Source of the DNA: Allomyces arbusculus
Lineage: Eukaryota > Blastocladiomycota > Blastocladiomycetes > Blastocladiales > Blastocladiaceae
Assembly: GCA_027604705.1 (NCBI GenBank)
Contig: JADHYV010000012.1
Coordinates: forward strand, 248,001-312,000
DNA: 64,000 bases
Direction of reading: 5' to 3'
Each line of letters begins with the position of its first letter. Position 1 is the first letter of the stretch. The position numbers were made by a program, and so were the translations under genes. Positions 23,221-34,530 of the stretch are shown piece by piece. The notes below the pieces were generated by a model. The model did not search any database and was not told where the DNA came from. It saw only the letters and a program-made list of their open reading frames with translations.

Positions 23221-24438
23221 TCAGTGCCGGTACTCGACGCCCATCCGCAAAAACAGCAACCGCTGCCCGCACACGCGCACACCATCAATCCTCAGATGCG
23301 GTGCCGTTGCGGCCGTAAACAGATGCTCGTCAAACGCCGGGAAGAAATGCGGCCTCGCGCGGCCATCCGACGCCTTGCGCCCGGCCAACTGCATCGCCTG
23401 CGTCATGCGCACCTCGTCCAAGAACTTGCCCTGAATCAATTCCTTGATGACGATCCCGCCCGTCGCGATATCGAGGTGCCGCACGTGGTAGTCGCGGTAA
23501 AGCCGGTCAAACAGCCTCGCATAGTCGACCGAGGTACCGTCGTCAGTCTCGGCAACGAGGACCGTGTGTGGCGGATTGCGCTGCTGGTTGAGGGTCACGA
23601 TCGGGAGTCGGGCCGCGCCAGAGGTGGTGGTTGCGATGATGATCTTGACCTCGCGGTGGCCGGGCACGTCGGGCGGGTTGAAGATTGGGTGCGTGGCGGG
23701 AATGTCGCCCGTGCGCGTGAGCACGACGAGGTACGGCTGTGCGGGCTTGCCGAGCACTTTTTGGCGGTACTCGATGAGGTCGTCGAAGCTATTGGATCGG
23801 ATTTTAGCATCCGCTCTCGGGACCTCGTCAGGTTGAGCGTGCGACCAAGCGACACCAGAACGTACACGACGCGAATGTGCGCGTTGGGTTCGTCGCGCAA
23901 AATGCTGCCGGTGATGATAAACGCGTCCGAGTGCGCCCAGCTAAGATTCGAGCGAATCAGAGTGAGACCACAACACCCTGACTCTGCATTGTCAGGACCA
24001 AAAAGCGCACCCCGTCTGCAGCATCCTGTAATCGACATTGGCCATGGTTGGGTAGGTCGGCCGCATCACGATCCCGGTCGGTCCTTCATCGCCCGGCTCG
24101 AGAAACGCCAAGTATCCGTCGAGCGAAACGACCGAATTGGACCAGATAAACGGTCGACGGAGCGCCGTGGGCGATGCGGGCTCGGGCGCGCCGCAGTGCT
24201 GCACGTCGTAGAACGCGACCATTTCACTCAATGGCATCTGCGGGTCGTGCGAGAACGTGCCGAGGCTCAGCGCGCCGCAGTTGGCGGCTGGGACGTGATC
24301 AACGCTCATGGTTGCGGACGGTGCTGAGAGTCCTCGGCTGGTGTGTCGGAGCTGATGTGCAAAGCGTGCTGCAAGAGGGAAGGGTCGAGAGAGAGAGAGA
24401 GCGAGGAGAGCGCGGGGGCATCGACGTGTCGCGATCAT
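23221..24438 (-). CDS. RibD C-terminal-domain reductase (RIB7-like) with mitochondria-like presequence (3 exons)
   Basis: Exons 24011-24438, 23866-23940 and 23221-23788 join in frame (donors GTGCGC and GTACGT; acceptors CTTAG and AATAG), giving 356 residues. The fold is the dihydrofolate-reductase-like domain of RibD/RIB7 proteins: FIWSNSVVSLDGYLAF at the start of the domain, SDAFIITGSILRDEP, and IATGGIVIKELIQGKFLDEV near the end. These enzymes reduce pyrimidine intermediates of riboflavin synthesis, but many fungal relatives have unassigned substrates. The first ATG (24438) adds 43 residues rich in Arg, Ala, Leu and Ser with no acidic residue (MIATRRCPRALLALSLSR and onward), a typical mitochondrial presequence. 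The internal ATG at 24309 (MSVDHVPAAN) would give a cytosolic form of 313 residues. Confidence 0.75.
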
Positions 24439-24672
24439 GATCGCGGCCGACACGGTGGTGGGCGACGCGATCGACGGCTGCGTTCAGCGCGAGGGCCACT
24501 CAAGCATTGGCGTCTTGCTGCGAAGCGTGCGACGCTTGATTGTTGCGCTGCTGCGCCCACCACGACGACCGCTCGATTTCGACGTTGGTCGCGACCTGCG
24601 ACGCTCTCGTTCCCAACAATGATGAACAAACCGCCTGCTGCAACCATACACTCGCTTCAGAATCGAACAACC

Positions 24673-27298
24673 ATGACCGAATCCGCGACCGTGCTACCAG
24701 GGCCCGAGCCGCGCACCCGCAGGAGCCGGCGCTCCGCAAGGTTACGGCAAGTCGGCCTCACGCTCGCGTTTACGCTCACCGTCGCGGCCTGTCTCGTGCC
24801 CTCTGTGCTCGCCACGGCGACAAGCGCGTCCTCCACCTTGTTTGACGGCGGGGGCGACAACGCAAGTGCCGTGGATGAGTGCACGCGTCCGCCTGCTACC
24901 CACCCAAATCCGTGCGCGTTTGTGCGCGCGCACTGCACCGACGCTGACGACGGTCTCGTCAATTACCTGCACTGGCACTACTGCGATGTCGCCGCTCCGT
25001 GGCAGATCCCGTCGGTCGTGCTGTTGCTGGGCTGGCTCGTGCTCCTGTTTGCGACGCTTGGCACTGCCGCGTCTGAGTTTTTCTGTGCGTGAGCTCCATC
25101 CTATGCGGCCAACAGTCTCGGCTGCGACGATTCCGGAAGCCTAACGCAAACGTGTTTTTTTTCAACGGTCGAACAGGCCCGAACCTCAGCACGATCGCGC
25201 AGCACTTTGAAATGTCCGAGTCTCTCGCGGGTGTGACCCTGCTCGCCTTTGGCAACGGGTCCCCGGACCTCGTCTCCACCTTCTCCGCGCTGACCTCGGG
25301 TGCTGGCGGCCTGGCCCTTGGTGAACTGGTCGGCGCAGCAGCGTTTATCACAACCATGGTCTTCGGCTGCGTCGCCTACATTGCGCCCTTCACGCTCAAC
25401 AAGGCCGCGTTCTTGCGCGACGGGCTCTTCTTTGTCGGGTCCCTGCTCCTGATCCTCATCGTCGCGTTTGACCACGCCATCACGCTCGCCGAATCAATCG
25501 CACTCATGGCGTATTACGCGCTCTACGTGGCCGTTGTGGTCGCAGGCGAGTGGTGGGCGGCGCGGCGACATCGGCAGCGGCGCGCCGCCAAGGCCGCGCA
25601 CGCGATGCTCGCAGACAGTGGAGAAATCAGCGACGATGACGACGACGTGGGCGCGCCGCTGATCCCGCCAGCGCTGACGATCGAAGCCGGCAACTCCGAC
25701 AACGGGTCGGACGTGGAAGAGGACGGGTTCAACGACGTGATGAGCACGTCGGCCTCGGTGCGGTCGCACATCTTGCATCGGCTGCAACACCAGCCACACC
25801 ACAGGTTCTCGCTGCTCGAGGCCGTCGACTTGGCCGACCACGCCGGCGACCGGCCGCGGTCGCTGCACTCGTACCCTCGCTCGGCACGCGGCAGCCACGG
25901 TCCGCGGTCGTCGCACAGCGGCATATCCCCCACGCGGTCGCCGTCACGGTACTCGACGCGATCCGGGGACGCCACCGATACGGTCGAGCTCGTACGCACT
26001 CCGTCGGGACACTTGAGGCCGCCGACGCTGCTGCCCGACCGTAGCATGACGCCCGCACTGTTGCCACCTCCGCCGCTGATTATTCCGGCCACCTGGACCA
26101 CCGCGGAAGCGGTTCATTCGCCGAGTTTGCTCGCGACCTCGACAGCATACGACGGGATTGAGGACGAAGTGGGCGACCGCGCACATATGGGTGCGGCTGA
26201 CTTGCTGTTCCCGCTGCGTGTTGCGATGCGCCGGCCCACGTCCGGGTGGATCGAGCGTGTCGTGTTGCTAGCACTGGCGCCCATGTACGCGATGCTGCGC
26301 GTGTCGGTGCCGGTGCTTGCGCCGGACGCGCCCACCAATTTTGGCGCCGAGGTGCGGCACCGCGGGATTTGTGTTGCGCAGAACGTGCTCGGGAGTATTG
26401 TCGCTGGGCTGGTCTTGGCCGGTACGATTGCTTGATTGGACGGGTGCTGTTGCTTTTACAGGCGAACACTGACGCGCTTTTGTCGCTGGATAGACGGGCT
26501 CGAGTACACCGGGTCGCGCATTATCCTGGCCGCGGTCTTTGGCGCGATCGCGTGCGTCGTGACGGCGGCGGGGCTCGCGTACAACCCGGCCACGCATTTC
26601 ACGCGGTTTGCCTACTGCTGGTTCGGATTTGTCGTGGGCATGGTGTGGATCTACCTTACGGCCAACGAGATTGTCGGACTGCTCAAGGTATGGACCAACT
26701 AGTCCCGTCCGAGACACGTCCTGCTCACCAATTCACGACGCTGCTTTGCGTCGTAGGCTCTCTCGGTCATCTTCAACATTTCGAATTCAGTCATGGGGCT
26801 CACCGTCTTCGCTGCCGGAAACAGTCTTGGCGGTACGCGCGTGGCGCTCGTCCAGCATCTTCGCCGATTTCAGGACTGAGACTGTCGCTTCCAACATGTA
26901 GATTTTGTTGCGAACGTGACCATGGCCAAGATGGGCTTCCCAGCGAGTGCGTTTGCTCCCGATCCACGCTCATGTCTCACTCCCCGCTTGCTCAACGCTC
27001 ACGCTCTTCCCTCGTAGTGGCGATTTCCGCGTGCTTTGCGTCGCCCATGCTCAACATGGTGCTTGGGATTGGCATTTCGTCGGCATACATGACGCTGCAG
27101 CAGGGCACGCCCGGCGCGCGGCTGCACCTTAACGACGTGGGCGCGTCGATTGTGGCGGCACTCCTGGGTCTGCTCGGGATCATGGTCGTGATGCTAATTG
27201 TAGTCCCGCTTGCGCGGTTCAAGGTTGGCAAGGCCCTTGGCGCGATGCTGGTCGTCCTGTACGCCGTGGTCGCGGGGGTGGCCGTGTCACTGAGCTAA
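24673..27298 (+). CDS. Cation/Ca2+ exchanger of the CaCA superfamily (NCLX/CCX-like, 6 exons)
   Basis: Exons 24673-25084, 25177-26421, 26494-26687, 26757-26832, 26902-26946 and 27018-27298 preserve frame and give 750 residues. An N-terminal hydrophobic segment precedes a lumenal Cys-containing region. The first exchanger repeat follows, with the alpha-1 motif VTLLAFGNGSPDLVSTFSAL. Next come a long acidic/Ser-rich cytosolic loop (residues about 290-510) and the second repeat with alpha-2 VMGLTVFAAGNSLGDFVANV and GISSAYMTLQQ. The paired GNGSPD and GNSLGD motifs are the cation-coordinating signatures. Relatives are yeast YDL206W and animal SLC24A6, which exchange Na+ or H+ for Ca2+ in internal membranes. 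The exons coding the alpha-2 motif are unusually small (76 and 45 nt). It starts about 230 bp from the divergent reductase gene. Confidence 0.87.
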
Positions 27299-28073
27299 CG
27301 GCGCGTCGGATTCGTTCTCTACGTCGTTCATGGCAATGTAAATATGCATAATTTCAGGACGGATCAGGCCGTGGTACACAGGACCAGGACCGGATGGCGA
27401 TGATCGCGTCTTCAATCATCGGCGAGCGTCAAATTCTGGATTGCAACCGGGATTGGCGATTGCGGATGCGGCTTGCCTTTGGGGTTGGCCCCGTTGTCGT
27501 TCAAAACCGAGCCGTCCCCCTCGACACGACTCTCGCTCTCGCACAAACCACCACCCACTCCGTCCGTCGTCGCTCACTCAAGCAACGACCGACCGACCCG
27601 ACTCCACAAGCCCATCTTTTGTGCCAGACGTCCAACGATCTGGCCCTTGCCCGTTTGCCCCCTTGAACCACGACGCGCGCGCTCGTTGCCGCCCGCCTCG
27701 TCGTCCAAGATGGCCGTCTAAACGCTACCCCCCCGCGCCCGAACCGAACCCCCCCACCACGGTCTCCTAACGGAACCAACCCGCGAGTCACCTTGACCCC
27801 CGACCCGAGTCCGCCACTGGTATCCACCATGGCCCCCGCACACCACCATGTCGCCGCCGCCGCCTGCCATCCCGCTAGCGCACACGCCCACCCACCAACA
27901 ATAAGCTGCTGATTCACTTCGCTGTCGATTCGGACGCGCCCACGCCGCCGCCTGCTGCCCCGCTGCACCACCACCACCAACCCACGCCCACCCTGCCTTT
28001 GCCCCCCACCGCACCGTCCAACCCGGACCGTTCCCCCTCTGCCCCACTGTTGTCCTCTCCTCCATTCCAAGTA
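27299..28073 (+). promoter_or_regulatory. Promoter and leader of the GCN4-like bZIP gene, with upstream ORFs
   Basis: The 775 bp before the bZIP ATG contain several short AUG-initiated frames on the sense strand: ATG-GCC-GTC-TAA at 27710-27721 (three codons), a 27-codon frame at 27829-27912, and an overlapping 18-codon frame at 27847-27903. All terminate before the main start. If these lie in the mRNA, they would form a GCN4/ATF4-like translational leader. The transcription start is not visible. Confidence 0.45.
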
Positions 28074-29470
28074 ATGTCGTTTACGGGTGCGTTTTTCCAT
28101 TCTTTGGCGTTGCGTTCCTTTGGCGTTGCGTTCCTTTGGCGTTGCGTTCCTTTGGCGTGTTCGCCGCAGCGTCACGTGTGCACCGCTGTGCACGTGACGC
28201 AATCGATGACTCTTGCTTCATCTCTGGAATCCCGTCTGACTCGATCATTCCCTTCCCTGAATCGCAATCTGCAGACCAGACCCTGTTTGACTTCATGCCG
28301 TCGGCGCTCGACGCGCTGCTCGCCGCCGACCCGGCGCTCTTTGCTGACGCCTTTACCACGGCGCCCGCCCCCATCCCTGCCGCCGCCGCGCCGTCCTTCT
28401 CGACGCTGCCGCCGCCCGCCGCGCTCTCGTTCGACTTTGAGTTCAACACGCCCGCGACGCTCCCCGTGGCCGCCGCCGCCGCGCCCGCCGTACACCATGC
28501 CAAACTGACGGCATCAGAGCTGTCGGCCGCTTTCGGACTCGACGTGCTGCTCGACGACGCAGCCGTGGCCGCGGCCGCCAACGACTTGCCGGACCTCGTC
28601 TCGTCGCTGTTCGCCGCGCCCGCGCCCGCCGACGACGTGCCGACGCTCGTGCCCGCGACGCCCATCGCGTCGACGCGCGCGTCCCCGGCGCCCGTGGCGA
28701 TGCCGACGTACGTCCCGGCGCCCGCGCCGGCGATGCCCGTGGTCACGATGCCGACGGCGACGCCCGCGCCGATGCTCGCGCCGGTGCAGCCGATGCACGC
28801 GTTCCCGCAGGCCGCTACGGCTGCTGCCGGGCCCGTGTTCACGGTCGTGGCCCTTCCTCCGGGGATGGTCCCCGTGGCGATGCCCGGCGCACCGATGCTG
28901 CCGGTCCCGCACGCGGTCGTGCCGTCGATGCCCGCGACCCCCGCGCCCCCGGCACCGCTGGCCATCTCGCCAGTCGTTGCGCAGCTCGAATCGACGGCGG
29001 CCGCGTCGGTCTCGGCGTACCACCAGCGCCGGCTGCAGGAGCAGCACGAGGAGCTGATGCAGGCGGCTGCTGCAGCCGCTGCGCCGCCGGCCAAGCCGTC
29101 GAACGGGCTCAAGCCGATCCAGTCGGCCACGTCTGCTGTTGCCGGTGCAAAGCCCGCGACGGGCGTCAAGCGTGCCGCCGTGCCCGACCCGGAAGAGCTC
29201 GAGTACCCGGCGCACCTGATCCCGCTCGACGCGCCGATTCAGAAGAAGCGCAAGGTGACCGACGACGAGCCCGAGCAGGTTGTCAAGAAGCGCGAGAAGA
29301 ACACGTTGTCGGCGCGCCGGTCCCGCGCACGCCGTGCCGCCAAGATGGATTTCTTGGAGGTGCGCGTCGTCGACTTGGAGGCCGAGAACGAGGCGCTCAA
29401 GGCGGAGCTCGAGCAGTTGCGCCAGGTGTTGGCGATGCAGGGCGGTGCGCCGCCGGCGTCGTCGGCCTGA
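28074..29470 (+). CDS. GCN4/CPC1-like bZIP transcription factor (2 exons)
   Basis: A 13-nt first exon (28074-28086, MSFT) is spliced through a 188-nt intron (donor GTGCGT, acceptor CTGCAG) to exon 2 (28275-29470). The product is 402 residues starting MSFTDQTLFDFMPSALDALL. The N-terminal 270 residues are an Ala/Pro-rich activation region with hydrophobic-acidic patches. The C-terminus carries the bZIP: basic region KKREKNTLSARRSRARRAAK with the N-x-x-S-A-R-x-S-R signature, then a short leucine zipper (LEVRVVDLEAENEALKAELE). The SARRSRARR core is that of Gcn4/CpcA, regulators of amino-acid biosynthesis. Upstream ORFs in the leader and the neighbouring permease genes fit that role, though the latter is circumstantial. 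The intron carries a 16-bp tandem repeat. Confidence 0.82.
28102..28160 (+). repeat. 16-bp tandem repeat inside the bZIP intron
   Basis: Unit CTTTGGCGTTGCGTTC occurs three times without change at 28102, 28118 and 28134, followed by a partial fourth copy. It lies in the first intron of the bZIP gene and accounts for that intron being two to three times longer than its neighbours. Confidence 0.85.
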
Positions 29471-30047
29471 AGGAAAAAAGAATGGTCTGATTTGAAATTG
29501 CTGTTGAGGTGTTGGAGGACTCCGTTTTGTTGATTTGGAGGGTGTTCGGATTCGTTTGTTGGTTTTGTTGTGGTTGGGTCTGCTGAGACGGGTTGTCGTC
29601 GTCGTTGTTGGCCGAGTTGGTTCGTCGTTGCTGCGGTCGGTTGTTGTTGGTTCTGTTCGTATCGTTTGCCGAAGGTGGTCTTCTCTTTCTTGGGTTTGTT
29701 TTCCCAGTTTTTTGCCGTGCGGCTTTTTCGTGGTTCGTCATCATCTCATCGCGCTCATTCGTTCGTTTTCAAGCGTTGAATCAAAACGTGCATTTTCACT
29801 TGATTTGTTGGCGATCATTGGCCATGTCACTCATGTCAGGGGGACCAAGCCATGATCGTCCATTTCTCTCCGCCTCGTCTTGTCGTCGACGACAATCTTG
29901 CCACTCGGCCGTGTGCGCGCGCCAGCAACGACCACCAATCAAGCGACGCCCAACTCGCGGCAAACGGCAGCGAGAACCACGATTCACGGCAACCGTTCAC
30001 GGCAACCGTTGATCGAGCACGCACGACGACTGCAAGACGATCATAAC
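29471..30047. other. Intergenic spacer
   Basis: The first half is strongly T/G-rich on the plus strand (TTGTTGG, TTTTCC runs), a typical 3' flank of the bZIP gene. The second half is the importin promoter. It contains a directly repeated ACGGCAACCGTT motif near 29988-30012. No gene is seen. Confidence 0.45.
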
Positions 30048-33000
30048 ATGAGCGCGACCACCCCCGCGCCCGCCGTTGCGGGACTCGTCAATGTCCTACG
30101 CGGCGCCCTGCAGGCCGACGCGGCGATGCGGTCGGCTGCCGAGCACGAGCTCGCGCACCTGCGTACGACCGTCCCTGGTCCGTTTCCGTGGTCCTCGTCG
30201 TTCTCGGCCGACACAAACGATCGACAGATCCTGATCGAGTCACGTCGGTGATAGAATTTGGCCTGCTGCTCGTGCAAGTGGCTCTGACGGGCGACCAGCC
30301 GTTTGAAGTGCGCCAGCTGGCGCTGCTCACGCTCAAGGCCTACACGCGCACCAACTGGTCGAGCAAGACGGAGCAGTTTGAAGGGCCTGAGCCGCCGCTC
30401 AACATCAAGCAGCAGATTTGGACGGCGATCATGGACCATGGATTGACAGATGCGAATGCACGCGTGCGCGTGTCGTCAGTGCGTACCCGTTCTCTCCACC
30501 CGCCTGCTCGTTGATCCAGAGTCCTGACCCTCTTGAACGCATCGAATCCTAGGCCTACGTGATCGCGAAAATCGCGCACGTCAGCTGGCCCGACGAGTGG
30601 CCCGACTTCCTCCCATCCCTACTAGCACGGTTGCAGGCGCCGCACTTGCCCGCGCAGCACGGCGCGCTGTGCGTTCTGCGCGACCTGGTCCGCGACGACC
30701 TGACCGACCAGCACCTGCCCGAAATCGTGCGCGTGATCCTGCCGCACTTGCTCGGCGTCTACACTAGCGCCACGATGCCGCTCGGCATGAAGAACCGCGC
30801 CATGGCCATCTTCCGCGACCTCGTCGAACTGTTGTACAACGCCAAGGAAGCGCACCCAGACCTGCCTTCGGTCGTGGCCGAAATGCTGCCCGCGTGGCTC
30901 GACGCGATGGCGCCCGTGCTGCAGGCGCCCGCGATTGTCGCCCGGCCCGCGGGCAGCGACCCGGCGTGGGACGAGCGCGCGACCTATGCGACGTTCCGTG
31001 CCAAAGTGCACGCGTACCGTGCAGTCCAAACGGTCGCTGCTGCGTTTTTCTCGGCGCTCAAGCCGCATGCGCGCGCGATTGTGGATTTCGCGTGGCGCGA
31101 TGTGACGGCCTTGGCCGCGGTGCCCGTCGACGAATTGGACGTGGTCGATGAGAATGACGATTCGGACGAAGGTGGCGCCGACCCGGTCTCGGGCGAGACG
31201 CTCGTCTACGCGTGTATTGATGTGTTGCAGCGCGTGCTTGTGAAGCCCTCGGTCTCGGCGGCGGCCCTGTTCCAAGACGGGTTCCTCGGGACGTTGTTGC
31301 CTGTGTTGGTGGAATTGATGCGGGTGCCGGAGGAGAAGGCAACGGCGTGGCGCGAGGACGTGAATGAGTACATCGCGCAGGAGTTGGACGAGGACGCGTT
31401 TGCGTACTCACTGCGCGTCGCGGCGCAGGATTTGGCGACGGTACACTGCGGTTGCGCTGGATGGTTTCCGCAGGTGGAGAAACTAACTGACTGATTTTGA
31501 AATTTCCAGGCGATCATCGACAAGTACGACCAGCGCGCGATTGACCCGATGCGTCAAGTGTGCGTGATGATGCTGCAGAAATTCCAGACTGACGCGGTCC
31601 GGCTCGAAGCCGCCGTCGCCCTACTCGGTCAAGTCATGTCCGGGTGGGACCAGGCCGCGCACGTCATCGAGTCGCTCATGGCCGTCCCCGCCGTGACCGG
31701 GACGACCGACAATATCGCGGCACAAGAACTGCTCCGCGCACGCGTTCTGCGCCTCATGGGCCAGGCCGCCGACGAATTACCAGCTGCTGCCATCGACGCC
31801 TGTGCACGCTTCGCGCTGCAGTCGCTCGACGCGACGCGGCCGGTCATGCTCGTCAACGCTATGCACGCGCTCGTGGCGATCGTGAACGCGACGCACACGA
31901 CGGCCGCAGCCAAGGACCTCGTGCAGCACCCGCTGATGCACGCGGCGGGCGCGCTCGTCGAGACGGCGCGCGCCGACTCGCTGGTCTTCTTACTCGAAAC
32001 GTTTGTCGCGGCCCTGCGCATTCGCCCGGACGCGGCGGCGCCGCACGTGCCCGAACATATGGCGCGGATCGTGCGCGTCTGGCAGCGCAGTGTCGACGAC
32101 CCGGTTGTGACTGCGCTCGTTGTCGAAGTCGTTGACGCGATGGCCGCGTCCCCCGCCGGGCTCGCGGCGCTCGTCGCCCCCGCTGGTGGAGCCCCCTCGA
32201 CCGCGCGCTTGCTCGAGGACATGCTCGCTGCACCCGACGCGCACGAGCCCGGCGTTGTGGCTGCGGCAGTCGACATGCTGGCTGCGATCCTGCACCGCGC
32301 GCGCGCCGCCAATGCACAGGCCGTGGTCGCGCCGCTCGTGGCGACCACCTACGCGCCGCTTGTCGCGCTCGCGCTGCGCACAGACGACGCGACGACCATC
32401 GTCGCTGCGCAGGCCGCGCTGCAAGCGATGGTCGGCGGCGGTCACGCCTCCGTTCTCGCGTCGGCCGCCGGGCTCGCACCGGTCGTGCAAGTCGCGGCGC
32501 GCATGTTGCGTGGGGATACGCCCGAAGCGCGCGCGATTGGGGTCGGTACGCTCGTGCGTGCCCTGGTCGCGCACGGTGGTGCCGATGTGGTGGCGGTATT
32601 GCCGGACCTGCTCCGTGCGGTGGCCGCACGCTTGGCCACGGCGCAGACGCCGTCGCTCGTGCAGGGCTTGGTCCTCGTGATTGCGCAGTTGATGCACGAT
32701 GCGAATACGTACGAGCCGACGGTTGCACTGTTGGCCGCGACGCCCGCAGCGAATGGCGCACGCGCGCTGGATGTGGTGTTGGCCAAGTGGACGGACGCTC
32801 ACGAGGTGCTCGAGGGGCACCGGGATATCGTGCTCTCGGCGCATGTCTTGGCAGAATTGTTTGCGCGCCAGGATCCGCGAATGGCGAATGTGGTTGTGCC
32901 GGGCAGAACGGTCGCGGCCGAGGTGGCGGCGGCGAACGCGGCGGGTGGGCGCCGCGTCACGCGCAGTGCGGCGGCCAAGGCGAATGCGGGTGCGACGGAG

Positions 33001-33574
33001 ACGGGGATTCCGGTATTTGCGCGGATTTTACAGCTGTTGGTGGCCGAGCTCGTGCAGGCAGATTCGCGGCTGGCGGCGGCCGAGGATGAGTTGGACGGCG
33101 AGGACAGCGAGGAGTGGGATGAAGATGATGATGATGACGAGGATGGCGTGAATGCTGGCCAGTTTGCGTACTTGTCGGGTACGTTCTTTTGCAGGATCGC
33201 TTGGTTGGGTGTCGGACGTGGGACTGATTCCACGTTTACCTTGATCTTGTAGACGTGCTGGACGCCGCCGAGGAGGGCGGTGACCGCAACGACGAGGCTG
33301 ATGACGATGTTGACGAAATGATCGAAACGGGGTCGGCGTGGACGCAGTCTGTGCGGCTCGAGGTACGCGTTTCGCGCATCCTGACGTTTTCCACCCGGTT
33401 GAATCTGACGCTGTTCGGGTTGTTTTTTAGGAATACCTTGGCACGGCGCTGCTGCACGCGCTGTCGCGCAACTTGTGGGACGTTCAGGCGCGCGCGCCGC
33501 AGTACCTACGCCAAGACCAGCTCGATGCGCTGACGCGGCTCGCGCAGCAGGGGCCCAAGGCGACGGCAGCGTAG
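30048..33574 (+). CDS. Importin-9 / Kap114 karyopherin (6 exons)
   Basis: Exons 30048-30177, 30255-30478, 30553-31440, 31510-33178, 33253-33362 and 33431-33574 preserve frame and give 1,054 residues, the length expected for IPO9/Kap114. The importin-beta N-terminal domain reads FEVRQLALLTLKAYTRTNWS, followed by AYVIAKIAHVSWPDEWPDFL, the typical HEAT repeat with a W-P-x-x-W-P motif. The rest is alpha-solenoid. Near the C-terminus is the acidic loop (DEDDDDDEDGVNAGQFAYLS), then a second acidic segment (NDEADDDVDEMIE) and EEYLGTALLHALSRNLWD, in the same order as in importin-9. It carries histones, TBP and other basic cargo into the nucleus. The third exon has an A/G-ending donor GTACAC; the others are GTRCGY or GTCCGT. 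Confidence 0.88.
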
Positions 33575-33918
33575 GGAGGCGAGGTCAAGTGTGTTTGTAT
33601 TCCGAGTTGTGTATACGTTTCTTTGCTGTGCTGCCGCAGACATCCATTGATGGGCGATAACGGGACCACAAATTTTTTTGGCGAGTTAACAGCTGAAAGG
33701 GTGCCAGAAACTGGCTTTCAGCGTCCTACTCAGCCCTGCAGTTGATCTCAAGATTTGCCGATATGTGGTCTCGCGAGGGAAAATCAAGCTGGGCACACCA
33801 AGGCAGGTGTACGTCCATGCGCCGACTGGACATCAGCTCAGAGACGCAAATATATGAGGGGAAAAAATAGAGTTGGGCAAGCGTAGACCTCTGAAACGCG
33901 TTTCACCATGTACACTGT
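33575..33918. other. Intergenic spacer
   Basis: 3' flank of importin-9 up to the tRNA gene. It includes a T-rich segment (AATTTTTTTGGCG) near 33670. No gene is seen. Confidence 0.45.
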
Positions 33919-34000
33919 CGACAACGACAGGATTCGAACCTGTGCAGGCGGAGCCTAATTGATTTCTAGTCAATCTCCTTAACCACTCGGACACGTTGTC
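33919..34000 (-). tRNA. tRNA-Ser(AGA), copy 1
   Basis: 82 nt, reading GACAACGTGTCCGAGTGG on the minus strand. The 7-bp acceptor stem GACAACG pairs with CGTTGTC and the discriminator is G, as usual for Ser. The anticodon loop CTAGAAA within the stem TTGA/TCAA gives anticodon AGA. A long variable arm marks a class II tRNA, and the T-arm/B-box is GGTTCGAATCC. No intron. A second copy lies at 46581-46662. Confidence 0.93.
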
Positions 34001-34530
34001 GGTTAAAATTTGCCTTGTTTTATTGATTCTGAGGAGGTAGTATGTAATTACTGGCAACACTGCAGTTCATTTGGGGGAAAACGCCAAATCACCCGCTTCA
34101 AGTACCTGCTGCAACTTCGGCGCCATGAGCGAAGTCAAACGCCCATTTGCGACCCCCAATCCGCCTGTCGCGAAGAGCCATTCTGCAACCCTTTGACCTT
34201 CACACGTCCTCTGTAGTCCACCACGAGCTGTTGACACTGCCCGTACTGCCCGCATTTCTTTTCCAGCACCGCGGCGGGTAGCAACCCATTTCTCCACGAT
34301 CGAATTGAACCGGCGCGACCTGCAAGTGCGCGCACCGTGACCGGTGTCCAAAATTGCGGCAAGGCAACCCGAGGCTCAAATCGGATCAGAAAGACGCGAC
34401 AAGCTGCAACTGGCGTTCCCGCGCCATCGACTCGAATTCGTTTCGGCACCCGGCCGCTGCACCTCGTCCGCGTCGTACTCGACCCCCGCCACGGCACCGC
34501 CACGGCACCGCCCCGCGCATGCTCGGCACG
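34001..34530. other. Intergenic spacer before MOB1
   Basis: Upstream region of the tRNA (minus) and promoter of MOB1 (plus). Short frames on both strands do not resemble proteins. Confidence 0.4.

Noticed and set aside
27535-28202. Minus-strand frame of over 200 codons across the bZIP leader
   Set aside because: Gly/Arg-rich translation; the repeat in the intron produces the apparent protein repeats KERNAKGTQRQ. No supporting signal.
31859-32761. 300-codon Arg/Pro-rich frame antisense to importin-9
   Set aside because: Shadow of the Ala/Val-rich karyopherin coding strand.
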